A stretch of DNA of 64,000 nucleotides from a bacterium BMS3Abin14 (GTDB lineage Bacteria > BMS3Abin14). Every line of letters begins with the position of its first letter. Positions within the stretch are counted from its first letter, which is position 1. Below the pieces are notes generated by a model. The model was not told the DNA's origin and made no database searches. It saw nothing but the letters and a program-made list of their open reading frames with translations. Location of the stretch: contig BDTG01000010.1 of assembly GCA_002897695.1 (NCBI GenBank), forward strand, positions 89,671 to 153,670, given 5' to 3'. Below are positions 1-8,746 of the stretch, piece after piece. Made by a program: the position numbers and the translations under genes.

Positions 1-812
1 GAATAACGGGCAAACAAATGACCCATGACCAGCATGCCCTGAACGCCGTAAAGAGTCGCAAGCGGCAGCATGGCGTTCAGGCCCACATCCCTGATCGTTC
101 CCTTGCTGGCCAGCACCATGAGCGCGAGGCCGACAAAGACGCCTACAAACGGGAAAGGGAGCGCCCATGTGGAGAAGTAGTTGGGCGTGTCCCCGGCCGT
201 TCCCTCCGATACCTGGACCCATCTTCTGACTACCGACGAGTAGACGCTGATCAGAAGGATCAATGTAGACAGCCAGATCCCTACAAGCATGCGCTTCCAG
301 ATTTCCAGAATCCAGGCAATCCGTGCAGCATCCTCGGCGGAGATATCCGCGCTGCCTCCAGCGGGGAGAGATTTCATCATCAGACCCATCTGGTCCAGGG
401 ATTTTTTGTAGACCCCCGACATGCCATCTCCGGAAACGGCTCCGTAGATAACAAGCGCTGCCAGGGCTGATGCTGCTACCAGACCCACCGCCATTGCCAC
501 TGAAATGTATGGCTGCCTGTTGGAACCCGCGACCCAGTAGATACCCAGACACATGGGAATGGTCTCAACCAGGAAATATATCCCGGGCCCGGCGCCCTGG
601 ACGATCAAAACGACCGACGCGACGGCCGCGACGGCCGTTATTCCTTCCGGAATATTCCGCCGTTTCATTCCGTATGCGAGAGGCAAGGGCGTAAGGACCG
701 CAAGAGCGCCCCCCAGCGGCGGGCTGAATGCCTGGACCGAAAGGGGGATCAGGGCAAACCCCAGGAGGCGCAGCCACAGGGAGACAACCTCCTTGTGGGA
801 TGCAGCCGTCAC
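1..812 (-). CDS. DUF2232 (YybS-like) multi-pass membrane protein, 3' end cut by window edge
   Basis: The minus strand is open for 270 codons from a GTG at 812 to the left edge, so the C-terminus lies outside the window. The product is very hydrophobic, with several predicted membrane segments separated by short loops and one longer polar loop near residues 140-170. It fits the DUF2232/YybS family, which sits between rpsR and rplI in deltaproteobacteria and Firmicutes. Its function is unknown. The GTG lies seven bases after the rpsR stop, which suggests co-translation with rpsR. The family call rests on hydrophobicity and neighbourhood more than on a motif. Confidence 0.72.
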   Translation of the reverse strand, partial: MTAASHKEVVSLWLRLLGFALIPLSVQAFSPPLGGALAVLTPLPLAYGMKRRNIPEGITAVAAVASVVLIVQGAGPGIYFLVETIPMCLGIYWVAGSNRQPYISVAMAVGLVAASALAALVIYGAVSGDGMSGVYKKSLDQMGLMMKSLPAGGSADISAEDAARIAWILEIWKRMLVGIWLSTLILLISVYSSVVRRWVQVSEGTAGDTPNYFSTWALPFPFVGVFVGLALMVLASKGTIRDVGLNAMLPLATLYGVQGMLVMGHLFARY

Positions 813-819
813 GGTTTTC

Positions 820-1047
820 TCAGCGCTCAACCGTAAAGGGTAAAAAGGCGATGTTGCGGGCCTTTTTTATGGCGTGTGTGAGCATCCGCTGATGTTTCGC
901 ACAGTTGCCTGAAATCCTGCTGGGCAGAATTTTACCCCTATCGGTAATATATCTCTTAAGGGCGATGGCGTTCTTGTAATCAACGTGATTAATTTTGTCT
1001 ACGCAGAAGTGACAGACTTTTCGCCGTCTTATGAACTGTTTTTTCAT
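820..1047 (-). CDS. rpsR: 30S ribosomal protein bS18
   Basis: This 75-residue basic protein binds the platform of the 30S subunit as a heterodimer with bS6. The family core is visible: an N-terminal RRRK stretch, the [17 protein letters not shown] segment and a C-terminal arginine-rich helix. Cysteines in VCHFC and GNCAKHQ give the zinc-binding (C+) form. It follows ssb by 42 bases and precedes the DUF2232 gene by seven, forming rpsF-ssb-rpsR-DUF2232. Length is normal. Confidence 0.97.
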   Translation of the reverse strand: MKKQFIRRRKVCHFCVDKINHVDYKNAIALKRYITDRGKILPSRISGNCAKHQRMLTHAIKKARNIAFLPFTVER

Positions 1048-1089
1048 TTTATTTTTCCCTGTTGGTGATAAGTTTCCTTGGGACGTGCC

Positions 1090-1494
1090 TTAAAAGGGGA
1101 TGTCGTTATCGTCAAATTCAGGGGGCGAATCGTTGCCCCCCTTGCCCGACTGGGCTGTGTCGGATTTCCCGGACCCGAGGAACTGGACGTTGGAGGCAAC
1201 AACCTCGACTTTGCTCCGTTTCTGTCCGTCATCGGTTTCCCACCGTCGCTGCTGGAGACGTCCTTCGATCAACACCTGGCGTCCTTTCTCCAGGTATTCG
1301 CTGCAATTCTCCGCCTGTTTGCCGAACACGACGATATCGAAGAAGCTGACCTCTTCCTTGGTCTGGTCATCACCTTTCCAACGTCGGTTGACGGCAAGCG
1401 AAATATTGGATACCGCCGTGCCGTTTGGAGTGTATCGCAGTTCAGGATCACGCGTCAGGCGTCCCATGAGGATTACCCGGTTAAAATCTGCCAT
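1090..1494 (-). CDS. ssb: Single-stranded DNA-binding protein
   Basis: This 134-residue SSB coats single-stranded DNA during replication, repair and recombination. An OB-fold occupies residues 1-105, starting MADFNRVILMGRLTRDPELR. A short glycine-rich linker follows, then the acidic tip DDNDIPF, which recruits partner proteins. The ATG overlaps the end of rpsF by 14 bases, so translation is probably coupled. The rpsF-ssb-rpsR order is the same as in Firmicutes. Confidence 0.97.
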   Translation of the reverse strand: MADFNRVILMGRLTRDPELRYTPNGTAVSNISLAVNRRWKGDDQTKEEVSFFDIVVFGKQAENCSEYLEKGRQVLIEGRLQQRRWETDDGQKRSKVEVVASNVQFLGSGKSDTAQSGKGGNDSPPEFDDNDIPF

Positions 1495-1849
1495 TGTAAC
1501 CTTCCCTTATGGATAAGGTCGGGTCGTCCAGGAGGTGGGGCCTGATCTTCTCGGCCGCGTCCAGATCCTCAACCCGAACGGTCATGTAGCGGATATTTTG
1601 CTCGGAAATTCGCAGTTTTCTCTCAAACTCGGCAATGGTCTGGGGGGGTCCCGTGAACAGGAGACAGACGAAGTTGCCGTTGGCATGGCCCTGCACCTTG
1701 TAGGCGAGTTTACGGAGTCCCCAGATATCGGATTTGCGAACTTCACCACCCTGTTCGGTGATGACGCTTGAAAACTGTTCAGTGAGATCCTTCACCTCCT
1801 CCTCAGTGAGGTCGGGGTGGAGGATTATTACCGTCTCGTAGCCTTTCAC
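1481..1849 (-). CDS. rpsF: 30S ribosomal protein bS6
   Basis: bS6 pairs with bS18 on the 30S platform. The GTG at 1849 was chosen over a longer upstream frame because the family begins at this point (VKGYETVIILHPDL) and a GGAG lies eight bases upstream. The 122-residue product has the ferredoxin-like fold signature, including a WGLRKLAYKVQGHANG segment and a C-terminal acidic/basic tail. It is the first gene of its operon. A GC-rich leader hairpin lies directly upstream and is listed separately. Confidence 0.95.
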   Translation of the reverse strand: MKGYETVIILHPDLTEEEVKDLTEQFSSVITEQGGEVRKSDIWGLRKLAYKVQGHANGNFVCLLFTGPPQTIAEFERKLRISEQNIRYMTVRVEDLDAAEKIRPHLLDDPTLSIREGYNGRF

Positions 1850-1865
1850 GCAGATTTTCTCCTTT

Positions 1866-1940
1866 CGGGCTGCAGCCCCCACCCACCGGGGGGTTCCGGT
1901 AACGGGAGCAAGGAGTTGGAGTTCCCTCCTTTGGAGGGAC
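1866..1940 (-). promoter_or_regulatory. Structured rpsF leader, candidate bS6:bS18 autoregulatory element
   Basis: The leader holds two hairpins. One has CCCTCC/GGAGGG arms (1924-1938). The other, GC-rich, runs over about 1871-1903 and contains ACCGG pairing with CCGGT and a GGTGGG run. The rpsF mRNA of many bacteria carries a motif that mimics the 16S rRNA site and binds the bS6:bS18 dimer. The position here is right. I could not verify the exact consensus by covariance, so this is a candidate only. Confidence 0.35.
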
Positions 1941-1966
1941 AGACTGTGTATGTTCGGTAGTTTTCT

Positions 1967-1996
1967 AGCATAATTGAGGAGCCTAATCAAGGGCAA
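1967..1996 (-). promoter_or_regulatory. Possible sigma-70 promoter of the rpsF operon
   Basis: On the minus strand a TTGCCC (1991-1996) and a TATGCT (1967-1972) are separated by 18 bases, about 120 bases upstream of rpsF and just after the hppA terminator. The -35 match is weak and the -10 match moderate. The location, between a terminator and a ribosomal operon leader, supports it. Confidence 0.4.
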
Positions 1997-2005
1997 GCTG
2001 GGGTC

Positions 2006-2045
2006 TAAAAAACAGAATGCCAGCCCAATTAGGGGTCGGCATTCT
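2006..2045 (-). terminator. Rho-independent terminator after hppA
   Basis: The minus strand reads AGAATGCC, an inner pairing ACCC/GGGC(T), then GGCATTCT, followed by GTTTTTT. This is a strong intrinsic terminator 26 bases past the hppA stop. It closes the long minus-strand run that ends with pth-hppA and separates it from rpsF. Confidence 0.85.
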
Positions 2046-2071
2046 ACGCCAGAGAAAATGTGGCCCGAATC

Positions 2072-4081
2072 CTACTTAATGAGAGGTGTAACCGCGACAA
2101 AGAGCGGCGCGAGAACCAGGGAGACCACCGACATGAGCTTGATCAAGATGTTCATGGCGGGTCCGGAGGTGTCCTTGAAGGGGTCGCCCACGGTGTCCCC
2201 GACGACGGCGGCCTTGTGGGGTTCTGAACCCTTGCCCCCGAAGTGGCCCTCCTCGATGTATTTCTTCGCGTTATCCCATGCCCCGCCGCCGTTTGACATG
2301 AACAGGGCCAGGAAAACACCTGTGACGGTCGCCCCGGCAAGGGTCCCTCCCAGGGCCTCCTTGCCGAGTATAAGCCCGACGAGCAGGGGAGTGATGATGG
2401 CGATGATGCCGGGCAGGATCATCTCCTTGAGGGCGGCCCTGGTCGCGATGTCGACGCATCTCGCCGAATCAGGTTTGCCCGTTCCGTCCATGATCCCGGG
2501 TATCTCACGGAATTGGCGTCGGATCTCCTCGACCATCGTGAAAGCGGCCTTGCCCACAGAGGTCATGGTCAGCGCGGCGACCAGAAAAGGAACGATTCCC
2601 CCGAGGAACATGCCGGCGACCACCTTGGGGTCGAGGAGGTTGATGTTTTTCAGGCCCACCGCGGCAGCGTAGGCTGCAAACATGGCCAGGGCCGTCAGGG
2701 CCGCGGAACCGATGGCAAATCCCTTCCCGATGGCGGCCGTGGTGTTTCCCAGGGCATCGAGGCTGTCCGTGATCTTCCTTGTCTCCGGCCCCAGGCCGGC
2801 CATCTCCGAGATACCGCCTGCGTTGTCGGCGATGGGGCCGTAGGCGTCAACCGACATGGTGATGCCCACGGTGGCCAGCATCCCAACGGCTGCCACAGCG
2901 ATGCCGTACAGCGGCTCGGGAGCCGCCATTTTGGACGCCAGCAAGATGGTTACGGCGATGACCAGAATGGGGGCGGCCGTCGACTCGTAACCGACTGCCA
3001 GGCCGGTTATGATGTTTGTGGCCGGGCCGGTCTGGCTGGATTCCGCTATCTGGCGGATAGGCTTGGCCGAAGTGTAGTATTCTGTAATGAGACCAATGAG
3101 AATCCCCGCCAGGGTGCCGCAGAGGATAGCGTAAAAGATGCCGGAATTGACGCCGGTGGCCTGCACCAGAAAATAGGCCGAAACGAGCATCAGACCCGCC
3201 CCGATAAAGGTCGAGTATCTCAGCGCCGCCTGTGGGGACATCCTCTCCAGGACCTTGATGGAAAGAATTCCCACAACGGAACATGCAAGCCCTGCCATGG
3301 CGAGAAGGATGGGCAGTTCCATATAGCTCATTCGCATTGCAGGGGCGATGGAAACAGATGTCGCTCCGATGGCAATGGTCGCGATCATGGAACCGACGTA
3401 GGATTCAAATATATCGGCTCCCATTCCGGCGATGTCACCCACGTTGTCACCGACATTGTCGGCTATGACCCCCGGGTTCCTCGGGTCATCCTCGGGAATC
3501 CCGGCTTCGATCTTTCCGACGAGGTCGGCGCCGACATCGGCCGACTTGGTGAAGATGCCTCCACCGACACGGGCGAAGAGGGCAATGGACGATGCGCCCA
3601 TTGCGAATCCATTGATATACTTGGCAGTGATGGGATCACCGAAGAAGAAAAACGCAATCCCCAGCCCCAAAAGCCCGAGGCTGGCCACCGACACGCCCAT
3701 GACCGCCCCCCCTGCGAAGGAAACGCTAAGGGCCTTGGCCTGGCCGCTTTCAGTCGCCGCCTGGGAGGTCCTGACGTTTGCTTTCGTTGCCGCGTTCATC
3801 CCGAAGTAACCGGCCACCATGGAGCAGGAGGTGCCGCCCAGGAATGCCAGCGCGGTCTGCACTTCCAGCTTCCACCAGAGAAGCGCGAATACCACAATGA
3901 TGTAGGCAATCAGAATGGTGTACTGACGCCTCAGGTAGACCATCGCGCCGTCGTGAATCGCGTCGGCGATCTCCGCCATTAAATTGGTGCCTACGGGCTG
4001 TTTCTTGATAAAATTGTAGATCCCCATGGCAAACAGCAGGCCTGCAATGCCAAACAGGGGGGCAAGGGTAGTCAAACGCAT
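2072..4081 (-). CDS. hppA: Membrane-bound ion-translocating pyrophosphatase, K+-dependent type
   Basis: This 669-residue integral membrane protein hydrolyses pyrophosphate and pumps H+ and/or Na+ across the cytoplasmic membrane. The substrate-binding loops are present: [20 protein letters not shown] and DNVGDNVGD around residue 190, a [12 protein letters not shown] segment, and [14 protein letters not shown] near the C-terminus. The motif [10 protein letters not shown] carries Ala where K+-independent enzymes have Lys, so it should be K+-dependent. About 16 hydrophobic helices are expected. Whether it moves Na+ or H+ cannot be settled here. Its ATG overlaps the pth end by 10 bases, with a GGAGGAG ribosome site. 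Confidence 0.97.
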   Translation of the reverse strand: MRLTTLAPLFGIAGLLFAMGIYNFIKKQPVGTNLMAEIADAIHDGAMVYLRRQYTILIAYIIVVFALLWWKLEVQTALAFLGGTSCSMVAGYFGMNAATKANVRTSQAATESGQAKALSVSFAGGAVMGVSVASLGLLGLGIAFFFFGDPITAKYINGFAMGASSIALFARVGGGIFTKSADVGADLVGKIEAGIPEDDPRNPGVIADNVGDNVGDIAGMGADIFESYVGSMIATIAIGATSVSIAPAMRMSYMELPILLAMAGLACSVVGILSIKVLERMSPQAALRYSTFIGAGLMLVSAYFLVQATGVNSGIFYAILCGTLAGILIGLITEYYTSAKPIRQIAESSQTGPATNIITGLAVGYESTAAPILVIAVTILLASKMAAPEPLYGIAVAAVGMLATVGITMSVDAYGPIADNAGGISEMAGLGPETRKITDSLDALGNTTAAIGKGFAIGSAALTALAMFAAYAAAVGLKNINLLDPKVVAGMFLGGIVPFLVAALTMTSVGKAAFTMVEEIRRQFREIPGIMDGTGKPDSARCVDIATRAALKEMILPGIIAIITPLLVGLILGKEALGGTLAGATVTGVFLALFMSNGGGAWDNAKKYIEEGHFGGKGSEPHKAAVVGDTVGDPFKDTSGPAMNILIKLMSVVSLVLAPLFVAVTPLIK

Positions 4082-4656
4082 AGCTCCTCCTCCGAATCTG
4101 TTAAATTTATCGTGATAGTGTCCATCTCCCCCTCGGAGATGACCTTCCCAGCCAGGTCGGCGGCGGCCTCCAGCATTCTGCCCACAACAGGAGCTTCCTT
4201 CCGGGTGACTTCTGAAAGAACGTAATCAACGTCCTTCCCGATGTTGCCCGGTCTGCCGATTCCAAGCCTGATCCTTTTGAAGCCTTCGAACCCTAGGCAG
4301 CGGATGACGGAATCCACGCCCCTGTGCCCGCCGCTGCCCCCCTTTTTTTTGAAACGCAAGGTGCCCAGGGGGAGATCCATGTCATCGAAGATGACGACGA
4401 TTCGGCTCTCCTCAATCCCCTCTCTGCGAACAAGGGGGGCAAGAACCTCGCCGCTCCTGTTCATATATCCCTGGGGTTTTACCAGGAGGATGTCTTTTCC
4501 CCCATGCCGCCCCCGGCCCTGGTCGAGGAACCCGGAACACCGGGCGAAAGGAATTTTCCACCTTCGCGAAATGAGTTCTAATGCCTGAAAACCCAGGTTG
4601 TGTCGCGTTCCCTCATATTTGGGGCCGGGATTTCCCAGCCCAGCGATAAGCCACAT
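4072..4656 (-). CDS. pth: Peptidyl-tRNA hydrolase
   Basis: Pth releases tRNA from peptidyl-tRNA that drops off ribosomes. The 194-residue protein starts [20 protein letters not shown], with the catalytic His in RHNLGF. It also carries the family segments [24 protein letters not shown] and RIRLGIGRP. Length is normal. It lies downstream of rplY in the common prs-rplY-pth order and overlaps hppA by 10 bases. Confidence 0.96.
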   Translation of the reverse strand: MWLIAGLGNPGPKYEGTRHNLGFQALELISRRWKIPFARCSGFLDQGRGRHGGKDILLVKPQGYMNRSGEVLAPLVRREGIEESRIVVIFDDMDLPLGTLRFKKKGGSGGHRGVDSVIRCLGFEGFKRIRLGIGRPGNIGKDVDYVLSEVTRKEAPVVGRMLEAAADLAGKVISEGEMDTITINLTDSEEELCV

Positions 4657-4686
4657 GCAGATGGTCGGTCAAGAGGATATCGGCGC

Positions 4687-5352
4687 CTAATCCTCCTGGC
4701 CTTCCTCCTCTTCCTTGCCCTTGCTGATAACCTCGGGTTCGGTCGATTCCTCATCCTCGATGGCCTCTTCCTCCTCTTCCTCCTCGGCGGCGGCTCCTAC
4801 GATGGTGAGGATAGTGAAGTTGACGTCATGAAGTATGGTAACCCCCTCAGGCGCTTCCAGCGACTCCACATGGACGGAGTCGCCAATGTCCATGTCGCTG
4901 ATGTCGATGGTGATGGACTCAGGAATACTGTCGGGAAGGCAGGAGACCTCCAACTCCCTCCGGTTGAACGCCAGGTTGCCGCCCATCGTGATACCCTTGG
5001 ATTCACCTACGAGTATCACTGGAACCTTTACGGTGAGCGTTTCATCCAGGGCGATCTCCTGAAAATCGACGTGGTAAATATATTCTCTGAAGGGATGTCT
5101 CTGAATCTCCCTGATAAGGACATCTTTACCGCTCGTTTTTGTGTCCTTCCCGATCTGAAGCTTCAGAATGTTTGTAGTTGCCTTACCACCGGCAAGCAGG
5201 TGCGATAGTTCATCGGAATTCAGGACCAGAGATATGGTGACCTCACCCCGGCCGTAGAGAACGGCCGGGATTTTCCCGTCCCGGCGAAGCTTTCTGGCAA
5301 CGCCTTTTCCGGAATCCTCACGGAGTTCGGCAAAAAGTTTTAAAGCTTGCAT
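4687..5352 (-). CDS. rplY: 50S ribosomal protein bL25, long CTC-type with acidic tail
   Basis: bL25 binds 5S rRNA. The 221-residue form has the N-terminal L25 domain (MQALKLFAELREDSGKG, RKLRRDGKIPAVLYG), the C-terminal TL5/CTC beta domain (DISDMDIGDSVHVESLEAPEGV) and a strongly acidic tail of about 40 residues rich in Glu. General-stress CTC proteins have this architecture. It follows prs by 26 bases, with a GGAGG ribosome site. Confidence 0.95.
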   Translation of the reverse strand: MQALKLFAELREDSGKGVARKLRRDGKIPAVLYGRGEVTISLVLNSDELSHLLAGGKATTNILKLQIGKDTKTSGKDVLIREIQRHPFREYIYHVDFQEIALDETLTVKVPVILVGESKGITMGGNLAFNRRELEVSCLPDSIPESITIDISDMDIGDSVHVESLEAPEGVTILHDVNFTILTIVGAAAEEEEEEEAIEDEESTEPEVISKGKEEEEGQED

Positions 5353-5378
5353 GCTGGTAACTCCTCCTTTTAACCCCT

Positions 5379-6320
5379 TCAGACGAAGAGGGAACTGACC
5401 GATTCATGGTTGTGTGTCCTTCGGATCGCCTCACTCAGGATTCCGGCAACGTTCAACTGGACTATCTTGTCGCACTCCTTTGCTTCAGGCTGCAGCGGGA
5501 TCGTGTCCGTAACGATGATCCGTTCAGCGGGAGACTGAGCAAGCCTCTCAATGGCGGATCCGGAAAAGACCGGATGCGTGGCACACGCAAATATCCGGCG
5601 GGCCCCTGCCTCCAACAGGGATTCCATGCCCTGGACCAGTGTCCCGCCGGTGTCGACAATGTCGTCCACAATGACGACATCTTTCCCTTTCACATCACCG
5701 ACGATGTGCATTACCTGGCTGACATTGGGCCCGGTTCTTCTTTTGTCAATAATGGCCAGGCCGGCTTTCAGCCTTTTGGCGAAGGCACGCGCCCTTTCTA
5801 CCCCGCCCGCATCGGGTGAAATAACCACGATGTCCTCCAGGTGCAGTCTGTCCAGGTAGGAAAGGAGGACGGGGGCAGCGTAGAGGTTGTCGACGGGGAT
5901 ATCAAAAAAGCCCTGTATCTGACCGGCGTGCAGGTCCATGGTAAGAACCCGGTCAGATCCGGCTACGGTGATCAGGTTCGCCACCAGTTTAGCGGTTATG
6001 GGCGCTCTGGGGGCCACCTTCCGGTCCTGTCTCGCGTATCCGAAATAGGGGATAACCGCGGTTATCCTCCATGCGGACGCTCTTTTGAGCGCATCGATGA
6101 GGATCAACATTTCCATCAGTGTCCTGTTTCCGGGCCTTGATGTGGACTGAATGACGAACACGTCCGTTCCCCGAATATTTTCGGAGATCTCAACCATGAT
6201 TTCCCCGTCGGAAAAATCACGGACCACCGCATTGCCCAGAGGCTCGTTCAGATTGCTGCAGATGGACTGTGCGAGTTCAGGATTTGCGTTGCCTGTGAAC
6301 AGCTTTATTCTGTTTGTCAT
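5379..6320 (-). CDS. prs: Ribose-phosphate pyrophosphokinase
   Basis: Prs converts ribose 5-phosphate and ATP to PRPP for nucleotide, histidine and tryptophan synthesis. The 313-residue protein has the class I signatures: FSDGEIMVEI, the ATP/Mg loop DLHAGQIQGFFDIPVDNLYA, a flexible loop PYFGYARQDRK and the PRPP-binding VVIVDDIVDTGGT. Length is typical. The neighbours lolB-like-ispE upstream and rplY-pth downstream match the conserved proteobacterial order, with a tRNA-Gln between spoVG and prs. Confidence 0.97.
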   Translation of the reverse strand: MTNRIKLFTGNANPELAQSICSNLNEPLGNAVVRDFSDGEIMVEISENIRGTDVFVIQSTSRPGNRTLMEMLILIDALKRASAWRITAVIPYFGYARQDRKVAPRAPITAKLVANLITVAGSDRVLTMDLHAGQIQGFFDIPVDNLYAAPVLLSYLDRLHLEDIVVISPDAGGVERARAFAKRLKAGLAIIDKRRTGPNVSQVMHIVGDVKGKDVVIVDDIVDTGGTLVQGMESLLEAGARRIFACATHPVFSGSAIERLAQSPAERIIVTDTIPLQPEAKECDKIVQLNVAGILSEAIRRTHNHESVSSLFV

Positions 6321-6359
6321 GATAGTTCCGTGCCGTCAGTGCCGGCTATGTCGTTTGTC

Positions 6360-6434
6360 TGGCTGGGGCGGTAGGATTCGAACCTACAAATGCGGGAGCC
6401 AAAGTCCCGTGACTTACCATTTGTCGACGCCCCA
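6360..6434 (-). tRNA. tRNA-Gln (anticodon TTG)
   Basis: The minus strand folds into a 75-nt cloverleaf with the acceptor pair TGGGGCG/CGCCCCA, a seven-base anticodon loop CTTTGGC on a CGGGA/TCCCG stem, and a T-loop GGTTCGAATCC. Discriminator G and CCA are encoded. The anticodon TTG reads CAA/CAG. It lies between spoVG and prs on the same strand and may be processed from the same transcript. Confidence 0.95.
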
Positions 6435-6497
6435 GGAAGGGTTATTCTCCCCAGCGCCCCCGGCCCTCGAAGTGCTCCTTCCAAAAAAACGGGGCAG

Positions 6498-7013
6498 TTA
6501 TTCCTCGTAGCTGAACGCTTTCTCCGGGTCGTCCGTGGGTTCAATAGTCGGGTTGTCGGTCGGTAATTGTTCCGGTTCCGTATCCTCGACGGGTTCAGTG
6601 GCGCCTGCCTCCGCAGTCGAAGGGGTGGATTCCTCCAGCGTGTCCACGGATTCTTCCGCCGGGGATTCTTCCGCCGGATCTTCGGCCAGGTTCACATCCG
6701 GATTCCGGGCAGGCTCCGGTTCGGAATCCACATCGGGGCCGGCAGGTTCGGGGATAACGACTTCCGCCTCCTGTTCGTATACCCTGAGAACCGCCTCCTC
6801 AATCAACTTTCTGGTCTCACTGTTCAGGGGATGGGCTACGTCCCTGAAGGTGCCGTCCTTACGCTTCTTGCTGGGCATCGCGATAAAAAAACCTTTGTTC
6901 CCGCTGATGACCTTCAGGTCCCTGACGATGAAACAGTTATCGAAAGTGATCGTGGCATAGGCCTTCAGCTTTTCCTCCTCCACCGGGAATACCTTTACGT
7001 CCGTTATGTCCAT
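6498..7013 (-). CDS. spoVG: SpoVG-family RNA/DNA-binding protein with acidic C-terminal extension
   Basis: SpoVG proteins are small nucleic-acid-binding regulators, first known from Bacillus sporulation and common in non-spore-forming deltaproteobacteria. Residues 1-90 form the family domain (MDITDVKVFPVEEEKLKAYA, FFIAMPSKKRKDGTFRDVAHP, EAVLRVYEQE). The protein then continues for about 80 residues of Glu/Pro/Asp/Thr-rich low complexity, nearly doubling the usual length of about 95. The stop is clean and the frame unbroken, so the tail looks real. It lies between ispE and tRNA-Gln. Confidence 0.93.
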   Translation of the reverse strand: MDITDVKVFPVEEEKLKAYATITFDNCFIVRDLKVISGNKGFFIAMPSKKRKDGTFRDVAHPLNSETRKLIEEAVLRVYEQEAEVVIPEPAGPDVDSEPEPARNPDVNLAEDPAEESPAEESVDTLEESTPSTAEAGATEPVEDTEPEQLPTDNPTIEPTDDPEKAFSYEE

Positions 7014-7106
7014 CCCCGCACCATCCCTTCACTGTTGTCGTATTTTGAAACCCGGAGGTTTGACCCTGACAGGGCCGTAATAATGTCCATTCCGGATTAC
7101 CGGCGT

Positions 7107-7970
7107 CTACGAAAAAATGGCCCGGGCGACGATCGCATCGAACCTTTCCACCTCGATTATTTTCCGGGCGGCCTCCTGCGCGTCACCCATGTTTTCAAAA
7201 AGCCCGAAAACAGCGGAACCGCTCCCCGACATCAATGATGCCCTTGCCCCATGTCGGATCAGGACTTCCTTGCATCTCTTGACCTGAGGAAACCGCTCAA
7301 AAACACAGGTTTCCAGGTCGTTGACGAGGAAACCTCCCCACATACCCGGGGGCAACTCTTTTCCCGCAACTCTGGAAAGTGGAGAAATCCTATATTTCCC
7401 CGGGCTTTTTGTCAAACGGAAATTGGAATAAACCCACTGGGTGGAAACCGCCACGGCAGGGTAGGCGATAACAAAGGCAGCATTAATCCGGAGATCGGAT
7501 GGTTTGACAATCTCTCCCCGCCCACGGATGACCGCCGGTGATGGATGGAGAAAGAGGGGAACATCCGAACCCAGCTGCCCTGCAATGTCCAGGAGGATGT
7601 CCCTGTCGAGGGAAAGCTGCCACAGGTGGTCCAGGCCCAGGAGTACGGCGGCCGCATCGCTGCTGCCCCCCCCGAGCCCTGCCCCGTGGGGGATGCGCTT
7701 GTCCAGATGGATCCGGACTCCCCTGGCTGGAATGCCGGCCGACTTCCGGAGCAGCTCAGCAGCCCTTTGGACGATGTTTCCGGAATCCGTGGGCAGTGTT
7801 GGATCGCTGCACCGGAGCGTAATCTTTCCATCGGAGGAACTTTCAAGCATGATCCTGTCGTAGAAATCCACCTTCTGAACGAGGCTTTCAATACTGTGGT
7901 ATCCATCCGGGCGTTTGCCCAGAACCTGGAGAGTCAGGTTCAGTTTAGCGGGAGCCAGGAGCCTTATCAT
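7107..7970 (-). CDS. ispE: 4-diphosphocytidyl-2-C-methyl-D-erythritol kinase
   Basis: IspE phosphorylates CDP-methylerythritol in the MEP isoprenoid pathway. The 287-residue GHMP kinase shows LLAPAKLNLTLQVLGKRPDGYH at the N-terminus, the ATP loop PHGAGLGGGSSDAAAV around residue 100, and a C-terminal MSGSGSAVFGLF segment. It overlaps the preceding lolB-like gene by ATGA, so the two are coupled, as in lolB-ispE-prs clusters. Confidence 0.96.
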   Translation of the reverse strand: MIRLLAPAKLNLTLQVLGKRPDGYHSIESLVQKVDFYDRIMLESSSDGKITLRCSDPTLPTDSGNIVQRAAELLRKSAGIPARGVRIHLDKRIPHGAGLGGGSSDAAAVLLGLDHLWQLSLDRDILLDIAGQLGSDVPLFLHPSPAVIRGRGEIVKPSDLRINAAFVIAYPAVAVSTQWVYSNFRLTKSPGKYRISPLSRVAGKELPPGMWGGFLVNDLETCVFERFPQVKRCKEVLIRHGARASLMSGSGSAVFGLFENMGDAQEAARKIIEVERFDAIVARAIFS

Positions 7971-8746
7971 TGGTCGGTCTCGAGGTCGTGTACAGGTATA
8001 TTGGGGGGGATCGGGCGCAAAAAAGCCCCCGGGGGGGCGTTTTCCAAAATTCTGGAGTCCTCCAGCGTTGCTTTTAGCGTGGCAGTATCCGACCGGAATC
8101 GGAACCTGATGGGCAGGTACGGCGCTTCCCTGGAGTTTACGACCGTTATCGTCCCTCCCCTGACCCGGGCGGACAGTTCAATGGGATAGGGGACGGGGCC
8201 GGGTCCAAAAATGTACTGCCAGGACCCCCAATCCCGGACATCAAGATAAAGCTCGATCCCTCCAGAATCCAGCTCGTAGGCCATGGCCCCGGAGTAATCA
8301 AAGTCGGGCGGCAGCGATCCTGTCACCAGGAAGGGGATCCAGGCCGGGTCCAGCGGAAAGGGAAATGGAAGGTAGGGAGAAAGGGCCATCCCGTGGGCGG
8401 ATGTGCGGTAGGCGGCGCCGTCCCTGGGATAGTACGCCCAGACATCCTTCCCGTCACCCACCATGAGAAGAAGGGTGCTTCCCAGGATTCCCGGGATCTC
8501 CAGACGGAAGTGCTGGGGTTGGGAAACAAGAAGGTAGGCTTTCCCGGAAAAATGCCGGCCGTCTTCTGTGAAATTCATCCGCATGGTTGTCGAAAAAGCT
8601 CCGGCCATACGGGACCGGTCCCTCAGGATATCAAGGAACGGTTTGGGATCGACAGATCTGATCCGCCTAATCTCAACCGGGGCGCAGGAGGTCAGGAAAA
8701 CGGCAATGGCGCAAAGGGTGAAAAATGTGCGGAGGCGGGTTCTCAT
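7967..8746 (-). CDS. LolB-like outer membrane lipoprotein
   Basis: The 259-residue product begins with a lipoprotein signal (MRTRLRTFFTLCAIAVFLTSC, Cys at residue 21). The mature part looks like the LolA/LolB half-barrel: FSTTMRMNFTEDGRHFSGKAYLLVSQPQHFRLEI followed by GSTLLLMVGDGKDVWAYYP. Such proteins receive lipoproteins at the outer membrane. Sequence similarity is only moderate, but the position immediately before ispE and prs is where lolB sits in many proteobacteria. It overlaps both neighbours by ATGA. Confidence 0.7.
   Translation of the reverse strand: MRTRLRTFFTLCAIAVFLTSCAPVEIRRIRSVDPKPFLDILRDRSRMAGAFSTTMRMNFTEDGRHFSGKAYLLVSQPQHFRLEIPGILGSTLLLMVGDGKDVWAYYPRDGAAYRTSAHGMALSPYLPFPFPLDPAWIPFLVTGSLPPDFDYSGAMAYELDSGGIELYLDVRDWGSWQYIFGPGPVPYPIELSARVRGGTITVVNSREAPYLPIRFRFRSDTATLKATLEDSRILENAPPGAFLRPIPPNIPVHDLETDQ

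Noticed and set aside
2513-3982. Long plus-strand open frame of 489 codons
   Set aside because: It lies antisense to hppA, has a composition typical of a shadow frame in GC-rich DNA and no family features.
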